Of a DNA stretch of 37,024 nt, positions 22,720 to 30,415 are shown piece by piece. Position 1 is the stretch's first letter, and each line of letters starts with the position of its first letter. A program made the translations under genes and the position numbers. The notes beneath the pieces were generated by a model, which did no database searches, was not told the DNA's origin, and saw only the letters and a list, made by a program, of their open reading frames with translations. This stretch comes from Patescibacteria group bacterium. Lineage in GTDB: Bacteria > Patescibacteriota > Patescibacteriia > Magasanikbacterales > GWA2-37-8. The DNA lies in contig JAHJCN010000103.1 of assembly GCA_018812905.1 (NCBI GenBank), positions 1 through 37,024 of the forward strand. The letters are read 5' to 3'.

Positions 22720-23124
22720 ATGACTGACGAGAAGAAAGTCGTTGAGGTGCCGGAGAAATTCAAGGCCCTCGTGGAAGAAATCGAAAAGATGTCCGTTTTG
22801 GATCTTTCCGAATTGGTGAAAGTTTTGGAGGAAAAGTTCGGCGTTTCCGCCGCCGCTCCGGCCATGATGATGGCTGCTCCGGCTGCCGGTGGTGCCGCTG
22901 CCGTGGAAGAGAAAACCGAGTTCAATGTTGAACTTACCGAGGTTGGTGCCAACAAGATCAATGTGATCAAGGCTGTGAAAGAAATCACAGGTTTGGGCTT
23001 GGCCGATGCCAAGGCTTTGGTGGACGGCGCTCCGAAAGTGTTGAAAGAAGGCGTTAAAAAGGAAGATGCCGAGGCCATGAAAAAGAAAATCGAAGAAGCC
23101 GGCGGTAAAGTAACCTTGAAATAA
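22720..23124 (+). CDS. rplL: 50S ribosomal protein L7/L12
   Basis: The 134-residue protein has the three expected parts. An N-terminal dimerisation domain reads [20 protein letters not shown]. An Ala/Gly/Met-rich hinge follows (about residues 45-65). The C-terminal factor-binding domain contains [37 protein letters not shown] and EAGGKVTLK. It forms the flexible stalk that recruits translation factors. It is slightly longer than the usual 120-125 residues because of an acidic N-terminal extension. A terminator follows 21 bases after the stop. Confidence 0.97.
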   Translation: MTDEKKVVEVPEKFKALVEEIEKMSVLDLSELVKVLEEKFGVSAAAPAMMMAAPAAGGAAAVEEKTEFNVELTEVGANKINVIKAVKEITGLGLADAKALVDGAPKVLKEGVKKEDAEAMKKKIEEAGGKVTLK

Positions 23125-23145
23125 CAAAATTGGCAGTTTCTAGCC

Positions 23146-23175
23146 AAAAAAGACCCCCCGTTGGGGGGTCTTTTA
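23146..23175 (+). terminator. Intrinsic terminator of the rplJ-rplL operon
   Basis: AGACCCCCC (23151-23159), loop GTT and GGGGGGTCT (23163-23171), flanked by an A-run and a T-run, form a very strong GC stem. Confidence 0.93.
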
Positions 23176-23481
23176 TTGTTTACGGAAAGAACAAGGGAGA
23201 TTGGTTTGCGTAAAGCCATTGGCGCCAAAAGAGAAGATATTAGCACGCAGTTTTTGATTGAATCCATCGCTCTGACATTCAGCGGGGGTGTAATTGGATT
23301 AATTTTAGGCTGGACGGTTTCATATGTTATTACAAGTTTGGGTTTATTGCAAACCAAAGTTACTTTGTCATCGGTGCTCTTGGCTTTCGGTGTTTCAGCC
23401 GCGATTGGAATTGTTTTTGGCTATTATCCGGCCAAGTGGGCGGCTAGTTTGAACCCCATTAATGCATTGCGTTTTGAATAA
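23161..23481 (+). pseudogene. C-terminal fragment of an FtsX/MacB-type ABC transporter permease
   Basis: The open stretch encodes only the last ~100 residues of a MacB-like permease: TERTREIGLRKAIGAKRED, two membrane helices (SIALTFSGGVIGLILGWTVS and a second one) and the usual ending YYPAKWAASLNPINALRFE. Intact permeases have about 400 residues, with an N-terminal helix and a large extracytoplasmic domain that are missing here. Recognisable homology begins right at the T-run of the rplL terminator, and no start codon or promoter is visible. A deletion or rearrangement that joined the tail of an ABC operon to the ribosomal-protein operon is the simplest explanation. Confidence 0.82.
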
Positions 23482-23486
23482 TTTAA

Positions 23487-23510
23487 CCCGATTTTCGGGA
23501 TTATTTATTA
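23487..23510 (+). terminator. Weak terminator-like hairpin after the permease fragment
   Basis: CCCGA-TTT-TCGGG (23487-23499) is followed by an AT-rich rather than pure T tract. It may be what remains of the permease operon terminator. Confidence 0.35.
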
Positions 23511-23521
23511 ATTTTATGGAT

Positions 23522-23967
23522 ATGAAAAAAATATCATAATCATAGCGGTCATCGGATTGGCTATCGGAGTCGTGGCATTTTTTGGCGGTATGAAATACGC
23601 TACAGCTAAAGCGAGTCAAAATGCTCAAGCGCAGAGACAACAAAGAATGGGAGCCGGTTTTGATCCAACCGCCGCCGGTCGAACGCAAATAACCGGTGGG
23701 CGCGCTGGCGGGGGTTTCGTGAGTGGTGAGATTATTGGTAGGGATGACAAAAGTTTGACCCTAAAACTGACCGATGGCGGTTCAAAAATTGTTTTCTTTG
23801 CCGACAGTACGGAAATTGGTATATTTGAAAAAGGCGAGATCGCAGATTTGGAAAATGGCAAAGCAGTGACAGTTAGCGGAAGTCCAAATGAAGATGGAAG
23901 CGTGATTGCGCAATCCATTCAAATTCGTCCATTGGGCATGATGACGCCATCAACCAGCACGCGCTAG
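23522..23967 (+). CDS. DUF5666-type membrane-anchored protein, frameshifted at its start
   Basis: ATG 23522 is followed by seven A and hits a stop after five codons (MKKIS). With eight A the frame would read MKKNIIIIAVIGLAIGVVAF, a basic start and membrane helix, and continue without a break to 23967 (about 148 residues). The C-terminal part, SGEIIGRDDKSLTLKLTDGG to VIAQSIQIRP, is a DUF5666 beta-barrel-like domain of unknown function. The middle is Gln/Gly-rich. Without a shift, the only starts are TTG 23557 or ATG 23590, which lose the anchor. The cause may be a sequencing error in the homopolymer, real decay, or slippage. A strong terminator follows. Confidence 0.7.
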
Positions 23968-23976
23968 GTATTGTTT

Positions 23977-24011
23977 AAAAGACCTCGATCGTTCGATCGA
24001 GGTCTTTTTTT
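23977..24011. terminator. Bidirectional terminator
   Basis: A stem of up to 15 bp, AAAAGACCTCGATCG with CGATCGAGGTCTTTT, has a short TT loop and T-runs on both strands. It serves the DUF5666 gene and, on the other strand, the 760-residue gene whose stop it touches. Confidence 0.92.
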
Positions 24012-26292
24012 ATGGAAGAGTAATTTTATATAATTTGTTGCTGTCCAGTATATAGGCGGTTTTGGTTTCTTCATCTATGATCATGCCGACGGGAGCCGCA
24101 AATTCTTTGGCCATAATTTGGGTCTTTAATTTGCCATCTTTTTCCAAAATTACTAAACGTTTTTCTAGAGTGTCTAAAATATATAGATATTTTAAGTCAT
24201 TATACGACCAAATTTTGGCCGGTGACGTAAGAGCGGGATCAAGTTCTATTATATCAAATGGCTGGCTGACACCTTTGGTTAATTTGATCACCTTACCATT
24301 CGCTTTTGCCACAAATACATCGCCCTCAATGGTGAAATCCACACTATTTTTTAAGTCAACGCTTGAATCGTTTAGCCATTCTTTGCCCAACCCAAATCCG
24401 GTTTTTATACTGTCGTGTTTGTAAATCTGGCCATTTTGCGCGTCCAGGCTGTAAAGGCGTCGATTATAAACCACCAAACCTTTAATATCCGCCCCGCGCA
24501 TTGGATAGCCCGCCTCAATTTTTTCAATGGAATTGTCATCCGGATTGTATTTATACAAATCTTGTTTGCCATATAACAAAACAGCATAATCATTTTCTTT
24601 GGGAACCGAACCCAAAACAAAACCGCCGGCCAGCCCGCTATTCAAATCTGTGCTTTGTTTGGTCAGAAAATTATACACGGCAATGGTTGAACTGCTATTG
24701 CCAAAAGCCAAAATTTTATTTCCGATTTTGACAGTATTTTTTAAATCAGTTTCAAAGGCGCTCCAATCCGCAATTAGTTCCGGCCGCGCGTATGTAATCT
24801 TGCGCAATTTATTGGAAATTTCCATGGTCCTGTTTTCCATGTTTTGACAAACTGTTTTTTCATCCTTGGACTCGCATGGGAGTTGTTCCATGGCGCCTCT
24901 TGCCGCGTTCAATTCTTTTAAAGATCCGGCATTATCATTATATATAAGAGCGCTTTCAGCGGCGTCAATTTGGGTGGTTATGGATTTAACCAGCGCGTCA
25001 TAGGCCAATTTTGCCGATGATTCCCTCTTTTGCATGTTTGTGTATGAAATTCCCCCCACCAACGAAATGGCTGCCAGCAAAAATAACACAACTAATATTT
25101 TTGTCATGCGCGATAGGTGCGTGAAGGTTTGAGTAAAATTGTGCCAAGCCAATTTGGCGCCATCCAGAACCGGCTTTCTTTGGTTCCTGAAATTGGTAAT
25201 GAGATAGAAGAAAATGACAAAAATATGCAAAAACCCTTTTAGTAAGTTGAAAAAAACAACCAACAGCCAGAGTAGGGAGTTGAGAATGAATTTCACTCCC
25301 GCCCAGAGACCTTTTCCCACGGTGGCTGCAAATTGCGGTGCGGAGCCATTTGCAGAGGTCGGACGGCGTGATGGAAAGTGCGGTTTGATGTGAGCCGACT
25401 CAATGGCGGTTTTGTGGGTTGTGCCGGATCCGTGTTTGGTGACAGTGGTGTTTGGATTGGGAGCCAAATTTGACTGCCAATTTTTGATCTTGCTGTTGAT
25501 GCTGTTGAAAAGCGATGGAGAAAGTGTGTCCGCCGTATTTTGGGCTGTCGCGTAGAGGTCGGGTACGGATTTTCCCGGGTTTGCCGCTTTTTCCGAGCAT
25601 GCTTCAGATGTGGCTTTAAAATCTCCCTCGAGACGCACGATGAGCCCTCCAAAAGACAGGCCGTTTTTAAGTTCGTTTAAAACCTTTTCTAAATGTTTGG
25701 CGCTTTGGCCGGTTGTTCTGGTTGTTAAAATTTTAAGCAGTCGGTCATGGTTAAAATATTCAATTAGATGGGGAGTGCTAATTAGCAGATAGTCGTTTGA
25801 GCCTATCTTACCCTGAATGATTTGAGAGAAGATATGATCCGATTCTTCGCCGACTTCTTCTTGGTTGTTTTTCACCAAATCCATTTTATGATAAGATCCA
25901 TCGCTTTTACGAAAGAAAAGGACGGCCTGAGGATTGTTGTAGTAGGAGAAGATAATTTCGGGAGCGCGAATAGCGCCAACAATGCAGTGGAAATCACTAT
26001 TTTCGTCGAACAAAGAAATGCCTTGTTGATTGGCTTTTTCAAATATCGGCTCCAAAACGTTCTCGCCCTTTGCCTCCGGGGTGTCGTAATACTCATTTTC
26101 AATCTCATCAATGATGCCCTGGAGCTTCAAAATGAAATTACTGTCCGCTCCGCTAGTTTCGCAAATAGCAAAAAAATATCCCTTCTTTTTTTCTTCTTCC
26201 GTAGATGGCTCGGTAATGTGCAAAAGCACATGGGATTTGGCTTGGTCGCCGCCCTCAATGAAGAACTCGTTTAGATGAAGAGTTGGTTCCAT
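24010..26292 (-). CDS. PP2C-like domain, membrane segments and beta-propeller-like domain, unknown function
   Basis: The 760-residue protein has three parts. Residues about 15-225 resemble a degenerate PP2C phosphatase fold (KKKGYFFAICETSGADSNF, and DYLLISTPHLIEYF in the position of the usual LLxxTDGL), without the classical DGMGGH metal motif. A low-complexity linker follows (about 230-325). Hydrophobic stretches at about 331-367 (NSLLWLLVVFFNLLKGF) and 398-418 (KILVVLFLLAAISLVGG) cross the membrane. Residues 430-490 look helical, and residues about 500-760 form repeated strands like an NHL/WD propeller (LYKYNPDDNSIEKIEAGYP, RLYSLDAQNGQIYKHD, KYLYILDTLEKRLVIL, TAYILDSNKLYKITL). This build suggests a cytoplasmic regulatory head and an external sensor. 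Similar proteins are widespread in Patescibacteria without known function. Confidence 0.75.
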   Translation of the reverse strand: MEPTLHLNEFFIEGGDQAKSHVLLHITEPSTEEEKKKGYFFAICETSGADSNFILKLQGIIDEIENEYYDTPEAKGENVLEPIFEKANQQGISLFDENSDFHCIVGAIRAPEIIFSYYNNPQAVLFFRKSDGSYHKMDLVKNNQEEVGEESDHIFSQIIQGKIGSNDYLLISTPHLIEYFNHDRLLKILTTRTTGQSAKHLEKVLNELKNGLSFGGLIVRLEGDFKATSEACSEKAANPGKSVPDLYATAQNTADTLSPSLFNSINSKIKNWQSNLAPNPNTTVTKHGSGTTHKTAIESAHIKPHFPSRRPTSANGSAPQFAATVGKGLWAGVKFILNSLLWLLVVFFNLLKGFLHIFVIFFYLITNFRNQRKPVLDGAKLAWHNFTQTFTHLSRMTKILVVLFLLAAISLVGGISYTNMQKRESSAKLAYDALVKSITTQIDAAESALIYNDNAGSLKELNAARGAMEQLPCESKDEKTVCQNMENRTMEISNKLRKITYARPELIADWSAFETDLKNTVKIGNKILAFGNSSSTIAVYNFLTKQSTDLNSGLAGGFVLGSVPKENDYAVLLYGKQDLYKYNPDDNSIEKIEAGYPMRGADIKGLVVYNRRLYSLDAQNGQIYKHDSIKTGFGLGKEWLNDSSVDLKNSVDFTIEGDVFVAKANGKVIKLTKGVSQPFDIIELDPALTSPAKIWSYNDLKYLYILDTLEKRLVILEKDGKLKTQIMAKEFAAPVGMIIDEETKTAYILDSNKLYKITLP

Positions 26293-26316
26293 ACTTTGAC
26301 TTTTTAGCGTGTAATT

Positions 26317-26345
26317 ATTATACTATACTTTGATGGAAAAATCAA
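26317..26345 (-). promoter_or_regulatory. Promoter of the 760-residue gene (minus strand)
   Basis: On the minus strand TTGATT (plus positions 26340-26345), a 17-base spacer and a perfect TATAAT (26317-26322) lie 25 bases before the start codon at 26292. Confidence 0.75.
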
Positions 26346-26355
26346 AATATGAAAC

Positions 26356-26445
26356 GAAATATGAAAGGCGCGAAAGTACGAAAAAACAATATTTACGAAA
26401 TTTCGTATTTTCGTATTTCGTACGTATTGTGGAAACACGAAATTA
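26356..26445. repeat. AT-rich region of TTTCGTA/TACGAAA repeats, copy 1
   Basis: Short direct and inverted copies of TTTCGTA and its complement fill the gap before the regulator gene. The 20-mer TTTCGTATTTCGTACGTATT at 26409-26428 occurs again exactly at 33610-33629. Half-sites TACGAAAT and ATTTCGTA form several palindromes. It may be a dispersed extragenic repeat or a regulator binding region. Confidence 0.7.
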
Positions 26446-26463
26446 CATATATCGTAACTTCCT

Positions 26464-27060
26464 ATGCTTGAACACCTGATTGGTTCAAAGACTCGTTTGA
26501 AGCTTTTGCAGCTTTTTTATCGCTCACAGGATCGGTCTTTTTATGTGCGCGAATTGGCAAGGTTGATCGGTGTCCAATTGAATGCAGTGCGCCGCGAATT
26601 GGCAAATCTGGAAAGGCTATGTATCATCACCCACGTGCCGGCCGGCACATCAAAAATTGAGGAAGCGGGTACGGAGCGTTCAAAGTATTTCAAACTTAAT
26701 TCCAATTTTTTGCTGTACAATGAATTAAAAAACCTTTTGTTTAAAAGCCAGGAACTGGAAGAGCAAATACTGGTGGAAGACTTGAAGAAAAAAGGAGGTA
26801 AAATCAAATTTTTGCTACTCACCGGTTTGTTCACAGGCGACGCTGAAGCGGGCACCGACATCTTGATTGTGGGTGAAATTAAGGCCATGACAGTATCGCG
26901 TCTGGTCAAAGAGTTTGAGCAATTATTCGGCAAGTCTATTCGCTACACTATTATGGACGATAAAGAATTTACGGATCGGCATGAAATCGGCGATAGGTTT
27001 TTATATGGAGTTTTTGAGTGCAAAAACATGGTCGTTGTTGATGAATTTAACATCCGCTGA
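26464..27060 (+). CDS. Winged-helix regulator with nucleotidyltransferase-like C-terminal domain
   Basis: The 198-residue protein begins with a winged helix: LIGSKTRLKLLQLFYRS, then the recognition part SFYVRELARLIGVQLNAVRR and the wing LERLCIITHVPAGTSKIEEA (residues about 1-85). The second half (about 110-190) resembles the minimal nucleotidyltransferase fold seen in HTH-NTase proteins. LLLTGLFTGDAEAGTDILIVGE stands where the family has GSxARGE...SDIDLLV, with the GS replaced and one acidic residue lost (TDILIVG), so catalysis is doubtful. It is probably a DNA-binding regulator. It opens the TsaB-GT2-DUF4012-MreB-GT4 run, and the TTTCGTA repeats just upstream are possible targets. Confidence 0.8.
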   Translation: MLEHLIGSKTRLKLLQLFYRSQDRSFYVRELARLIGVQLNAVRRELANLERLCIITHVPAGTSKIEEAGTERSKYFKLNSNFLLYNELKNLLFKSQELEEQILVEDLKKKGGKIKFLLLTGLFTGDAEAGTDILIVGEIKAMTVSRLVKEFEQLFGKSIRYTIMDDKEFTDRHEIGDRFLYGVFECKNMVVVDEFNIR

Positions 27061-27062
27061 TT

Positions 27063-27443
27063 ATGTATTTAATCATTGATAATTCAATTGACGATAAAAT
27101 TTCTTTGCATTATAGCTTGAACACAAAATGGGTTCAACGTGATTTTGCAGTCGACGAAGGAATGAATATTCTTTCCTCGCTCCAACAGGTGCTTGATGAA
27201 GAGGGGGAGGATCTTGCTGATCTGAATGGTCTGGGTGCAGTGGTGGGGATAGGGCGCTTCACGGCCACTCGTGTGGCGGTTACGGCGGGCAATACTTTGG
27301 CCTATGCCTTAAAGATACCGATCATTGGCATTACGAATATTGATTATGAAGATTTTTCGCGTAAATTAAAAGATGTGCCAATCGGCCAATACGTAAGCGC
27401 GAAATACAGCGGAGAAGCAAACATTGGAAAGAAGAAAATTTAG
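27063..27443 (+). CDS. tsaB: TsaB-like protein, N-terminal domain only
   Basis: The 126-residue protein matches the N-terminal ASKHA domain of TsaB, which partners TsaD in making N6-threonylcarbamoyladenosine on tRNAs. Visible features are MYLIIDNSIDDKISLHY at the start, LNGLGAVVGIGRFTATRVAV (family VxxGPGSFTGLRIG, residues about 55-74) and NTLAYALKIPIIGITNID (77-94). Typical TsaB has about 220-240 residues, so the second domain is missing. The GPGS loop is changed to GIGR. Short forms occur in reduced genomes. It lies two bases after the regulator gene and three before the glycosyltransferase gene. Confidence 0.8.
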   Translation: MYLIIDNSIDDKISLHYSLNTKWVQRDFAVDEGMNILSSLQQVLDEEGEDLADLNGLGAVVGIGRFTATRVAVTAGNTLAYALKIPIIGITNIDYEDFSRKLKDVPIGQYVSAKYSGEANIGKKKI

Positions 27444-27446
27444 TAT

Positions 27447-28937
27447 ATGTTATCCGATTACCATCGCTATAGATTATACGAAATTTTGCCCGGACTAAGC
27501 ATCTGGCTGACTTTGGTTTTGTGCGTTGTGCTTTCTTTTGTTAGACCCATTTGGATGATATATGTCATTATTGTTTTTGATATCTATTGGGTGTTGCGCG
27601 TGGGATATTTTTCAGTTTATCTTATTCTATCGTGGACTAGGTTCATGCGCGCCATCAAGAAAAATTGGTTTGAATTTTTACAAAAGGATTTTCCAAAATG
27701 GGAAGAGAAAAAGAATGTGGTTTTTTTGCCTATATATAATGAATCGTTCACCGTTTTAAAAGAAACCCTCAACGCTTTGCAAAGATCCAGTTACCCGGCC
27801 GAAAAAATAACCGTGGTTATTGCCGGTGAAGAGCGAAAAAAAGAACATTTTGATGATATTAAAGAAAAGGTAAAAGAGGTATTTGAGGACAAGTTTGCCG
27901 ACTTATTGTTTTATTCGCATCCCGAAGACCTACCGGGAGAAATACCCGGCAAGGGATCCAACATTCATCACGCCGAATTTGAATTCAAAAAATACGCCGA
28001 CAAGAAAAATTGGGCATACGAGGATATTATAATGTCTGTTTTTGATGTGGACACGGTAGTACATCCGGAATACTTCGCGCATCTGACATGCATGTATTGC
28101 CGTCATCCAAATCCCACGCGCAGTTCTTTCCAGCCGGTTACATTATACAATAACAATCTCTGGGAATCTCCGGCCATCCTGCGCATCATGGCATTTGGTA
28201 CCAGTTTTTGGATGCTGTTCAGCTTGGCTCGTTTGGATAATTTGGTGACGTTTTCCTCCCATAGCATGAGCTTCAAGGCGGCAATGGATTGCGGAGGCCA
28301 CGCCAAAGACATTGTGAGTGAGGATTCACGTATTTTCTTTCAATGTTGGTTAAGGTATAATGGTCAATATGAAGTCACGCCGCTATATATTCCCGTTTCC
28401 ATGGACACTGTCACGGATCATAATATTTTGGTAAGTTTGAAGAATTTATATTTGCAACAGCGCCGTTGGGCGTGGGGCGCGGAAAATATTCCGTATTTAT
28501 TGTGGAATTTCAGAAAAAAGAAGGAAATTGATTGGTGGAAAAAGGCGACCATTTTGTTTCATGAATGGGAAGGCAAATGGAGTTGGGCCGTGGTCGCGAT
28601 TCTGGTTACAGTTCTTGGTCGTTTGCCTTTGTGGTTCGCAAGCGGTGAGGTGAGGCAAAGCACCATTTTTTTTAACACTCCGTATGTTCTGGAAACTTTG
28701 ATGACCATGGCCATGGCCGGTTTGTTCATATCCGCCATCATGAGCATGTTGATACTTCCGCCCCGACCCAGGCACTATGGCCACCATCGATATTTGCTCA
28801 TGGTCGCGCAATGGATTTTAGTGCCACTTTCTTTAATTTTCTTTTCCGCCATTCCTTGTATTGATGCCGTGACGCATTTGATGTTTGGCGATTACCTTGG
28901 TTTTAATGTATCCACTAAAAAAAGATTAGCCAAATAA
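27447..28937 (+). CDS. Membrane glycosyltransferase family 2 (cellulose-synthase-like)
   Basis: The 496-residue protein has two N-terminal membrane helices (IWLTLVLCVVLSFVRP and IYVIIVFDIYWVLRVGYF). A GT-A catalytic domain follows: VVFLPIYNESFTVLKETLNAL, the UDP-sugar site, the DxD-type motif VFDVDTVVHPEYF, the acceptor-side SEDSRIFFQCW, and the processive-type QQRRWAWG. Three or four C-terminal helices end the protein. It would polymerise or transfer sugars at the cytoplasmic face and may move the chain through the membrane. The presence of D, D, ED and QxxRW motifs matches cellulose-synthase-type enzymes. The neighbours (DUF4012, MreB, GT4) suggest a cell-envelope product. Confidence 0.88.
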   Translation: MLSDYHRYRLYEILPGLSIWLTLVLCVVLSFVRPIWMIYVIIVFDIYWVLRVGYFSVYLILSWTRFMRAIKKNWFEFLQKDFPKWEEKKNVVFLPIYNESFTVLKETLNALQRSSYPAEKITVVIAGEERKKEHFDDIKEKVKEVFEDKFADLLFYSHPEDLPGEIPGKGSNIHHAEFEFKKYADKKNWAYEDIIMSVFDVDTVVHPEYFAHLTCMYCRHPNPTRSSFQPVTLYNNNLWESPAILRIMAFGTSFWMLFSLARLDNLVTFSSHSMSFKAAMDCGGHAKDIVSEDSRIFFQCWLRYNGQYEVTPLYIPVSMDTVTDHNILVSLKNLYLQQRRWAWGAENIPYLLWNFRKKKEIDWWKKATILFHEWEGKWSWAVVAILVTVLGRLPLWFASGEVRQSTIFFNTPYVLETLMTMAMAGLFISAIMSMLILPPRPRHYGHHRYLLMVAQWILVPLSLIFFSAIPCIDAVTHLMFGDYLGFNVSTKKRLAK

Positions 28938-28939
28938 AT

Positions 28940-30403
28940 ATGCTCAAAAAATTTTTAATCACGTTGGCAGTTATTATTTTTTTGGCCGCGGTTGCCGTTG
29001 GAGTTCTTTGGTACACTTTTCATTCCGGCCAGCTACAGGAACAAGTTATTGAACAAGTTGGAAAGCGACTGGACGCCAAACCGGAAGATATTAATTTCTT
29101 TGAAAAAGTCTTGGGATTATCCTCGCCCCAAACTTATCTCGTCCTTTTTCTAAACAACACGGAATTGCGTCCCGCCGGCGGGTTTATCGGTTCATACGCG
29201 GTGGTGAGGTTTGATAAAGGTATTCCCACCCTATTAAAGGTGGACGGAACGGAAATTTTGGACAACACAGCGCCGGATTTTGAATCCGTTCCGCCAGAAC
29301 CGATGGCAAAATATTTAAAAATTCAAAAATGGAGTTTTCGCGATAGCAATTGGTCGCCAGATTTTAGTATTGCCGCCACTAAGGCTTTGGAGTTGTACAA
29401 AAAAGAAAACGGAACGGAAGCGAATAATATAAATGGCATAGTGGCTTTCACTCCAACCTGCCTTGAAGAAATATTAAAAATTACCGGCCCGATCACTGTT
29501 AATGGAATGACTTTTGATTCGCAGAATTTTACGGAAAAATTGGAATATGAAGTTGAATATGGATACGCGAATAGGGGAATCAGTTTTGACGAGAGAAAGC
29601 AAATGTTGAAAGACTTGACGGGCGTAATGCTCGCCAAGATGCGAGAAGATATCATAGATAACTGGTCAAAATATTTGACGCTCGTAGAAAAAATGGCGAA
29701 TGAAAAACAGTTGATGGCCTATTCACTGGAACCGGAAATACAAACTTTTTTGTCGAATAAAAATTGGGCCGGCAGGATGACACGGCTGGCAAGAGGTGAT
29801 TATCTGATGTGGGTGGACGCTAATTTGGGAGCCTTAAAGACCGATGCCGCGATAAAAAGGGAATTAACGGTGCGTGTGGATTCCAAAGAAGAAAAAAATA
29901 TGGTCAATACCGTGAAAATGAAATATATTCATGGCGGAAAATTTGATTGGCGTACCAGCCGTTATCAAACCTACGCGCGCATATTCGTGACGGAAGGCAG
30001 TCGTCTGGTTGGTATTTCCGGCATTGATGTGCCGGAGCCGGAAAAAGGCAAACCGAAAATTAATCCCTTAACCCTAGTGGATCAGGGGGTTGAAAACGGT
30101 TTTCAATGGTTTGGTGTTTTTTTCACGGTTGAACCGGGGCAAACAAAAGAATTAACCTTTACATATGTTCCTCCTATCAAGGTCTCGCAACAGTTAAACG
30201 GTTTGATATATCGCATGCGTGTTCAAAAACAGCCTGGTTTGGTGAATGCCACCATATCGGCTAATATGGGATTCAGCAAAAAAATTATGTGGGCGACACC
30301 CGGTTCTCACAATAATAATTACGGTGAAGACAGATACATCATGAGCTTTGATTTTAATAATGATACGGATTTTGAGGTGGAAGTTTCGCCGATTTTCAAA
30401 TAA
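28940..30403 (+). CDS. DUF4012 extracytoplasmic protein
   Basis: The 487-residue protein has one N-terminal membrane anchor (FLITLAVIIFLAAVAVGVLW) and a large external part. The DUF4012 core is clear: TYLVLFLNNTELRPAGGFIG near residue 60, NINGIVAFTPTCLEEILKIT near 165, ITVNGMTFDSQNFTEKLEYE, then a C-terminal beta-rich region with FTVEPGQTKELTFTYVPP. The family is common in Patescibacteria and Actinobacteria next to polysaccharide genes, but its function is unknown. It lies two bases after the GT2 gene and a dozen before mreB, so a joint role in envelope assembly is likely. Confidence 0.9.
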   Translation: MLKKFLITLAVIIFLAAVAVGVLWYTFHSGQLQEQVIEQVGKRLDAKPEDINFFEKVLGLSSPQTYLVLFLNNTELRPAGGFIGSYAVVRFDKGIPTLLKVDGTEILDNTAPDFESVPPEPMAKYLKIQKWSFRDSNWSPDFSIAATKALELYKKENGTEANNINGIVAFTPTCLEEILKITGPITVNGMTFDSQNFTEKLEYEVEYGYANRGISFDERKQMLKDLTGVMLAKMREDIIDNWSKYLTLVEKMANEKQLMAYSLEPEIQTFLSNKNWAGRMTRLARGDYLMWVDANLGALKTDAAIKRELTVRVDSKEEKNMVNTVKMKYIHGGKFDWRTSRYQTYARIFVTEGSRLVGISGIDVPEPEKGKPKINPLTLVDQGVENGFQWFGVFFTVEPGQTKELTFTYVPPIKVSQQLNGLIYRMRVQKQPGLVNATISANMGFSKKIMWATPGSHNNNYGEDRYIMSFDFNNDTDFEVEVSPIFK

Positions 30404-30415
30404 GCGAATTTGTCT

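Noticed and set aside
22716-23357. 213-residue minus-strand open frame opposite rplL
   Set aside because: Low-complexity Ala/Pro/Ser-rich sequence that mirrors the rplL codons and crosses its terminator; no family motifs.
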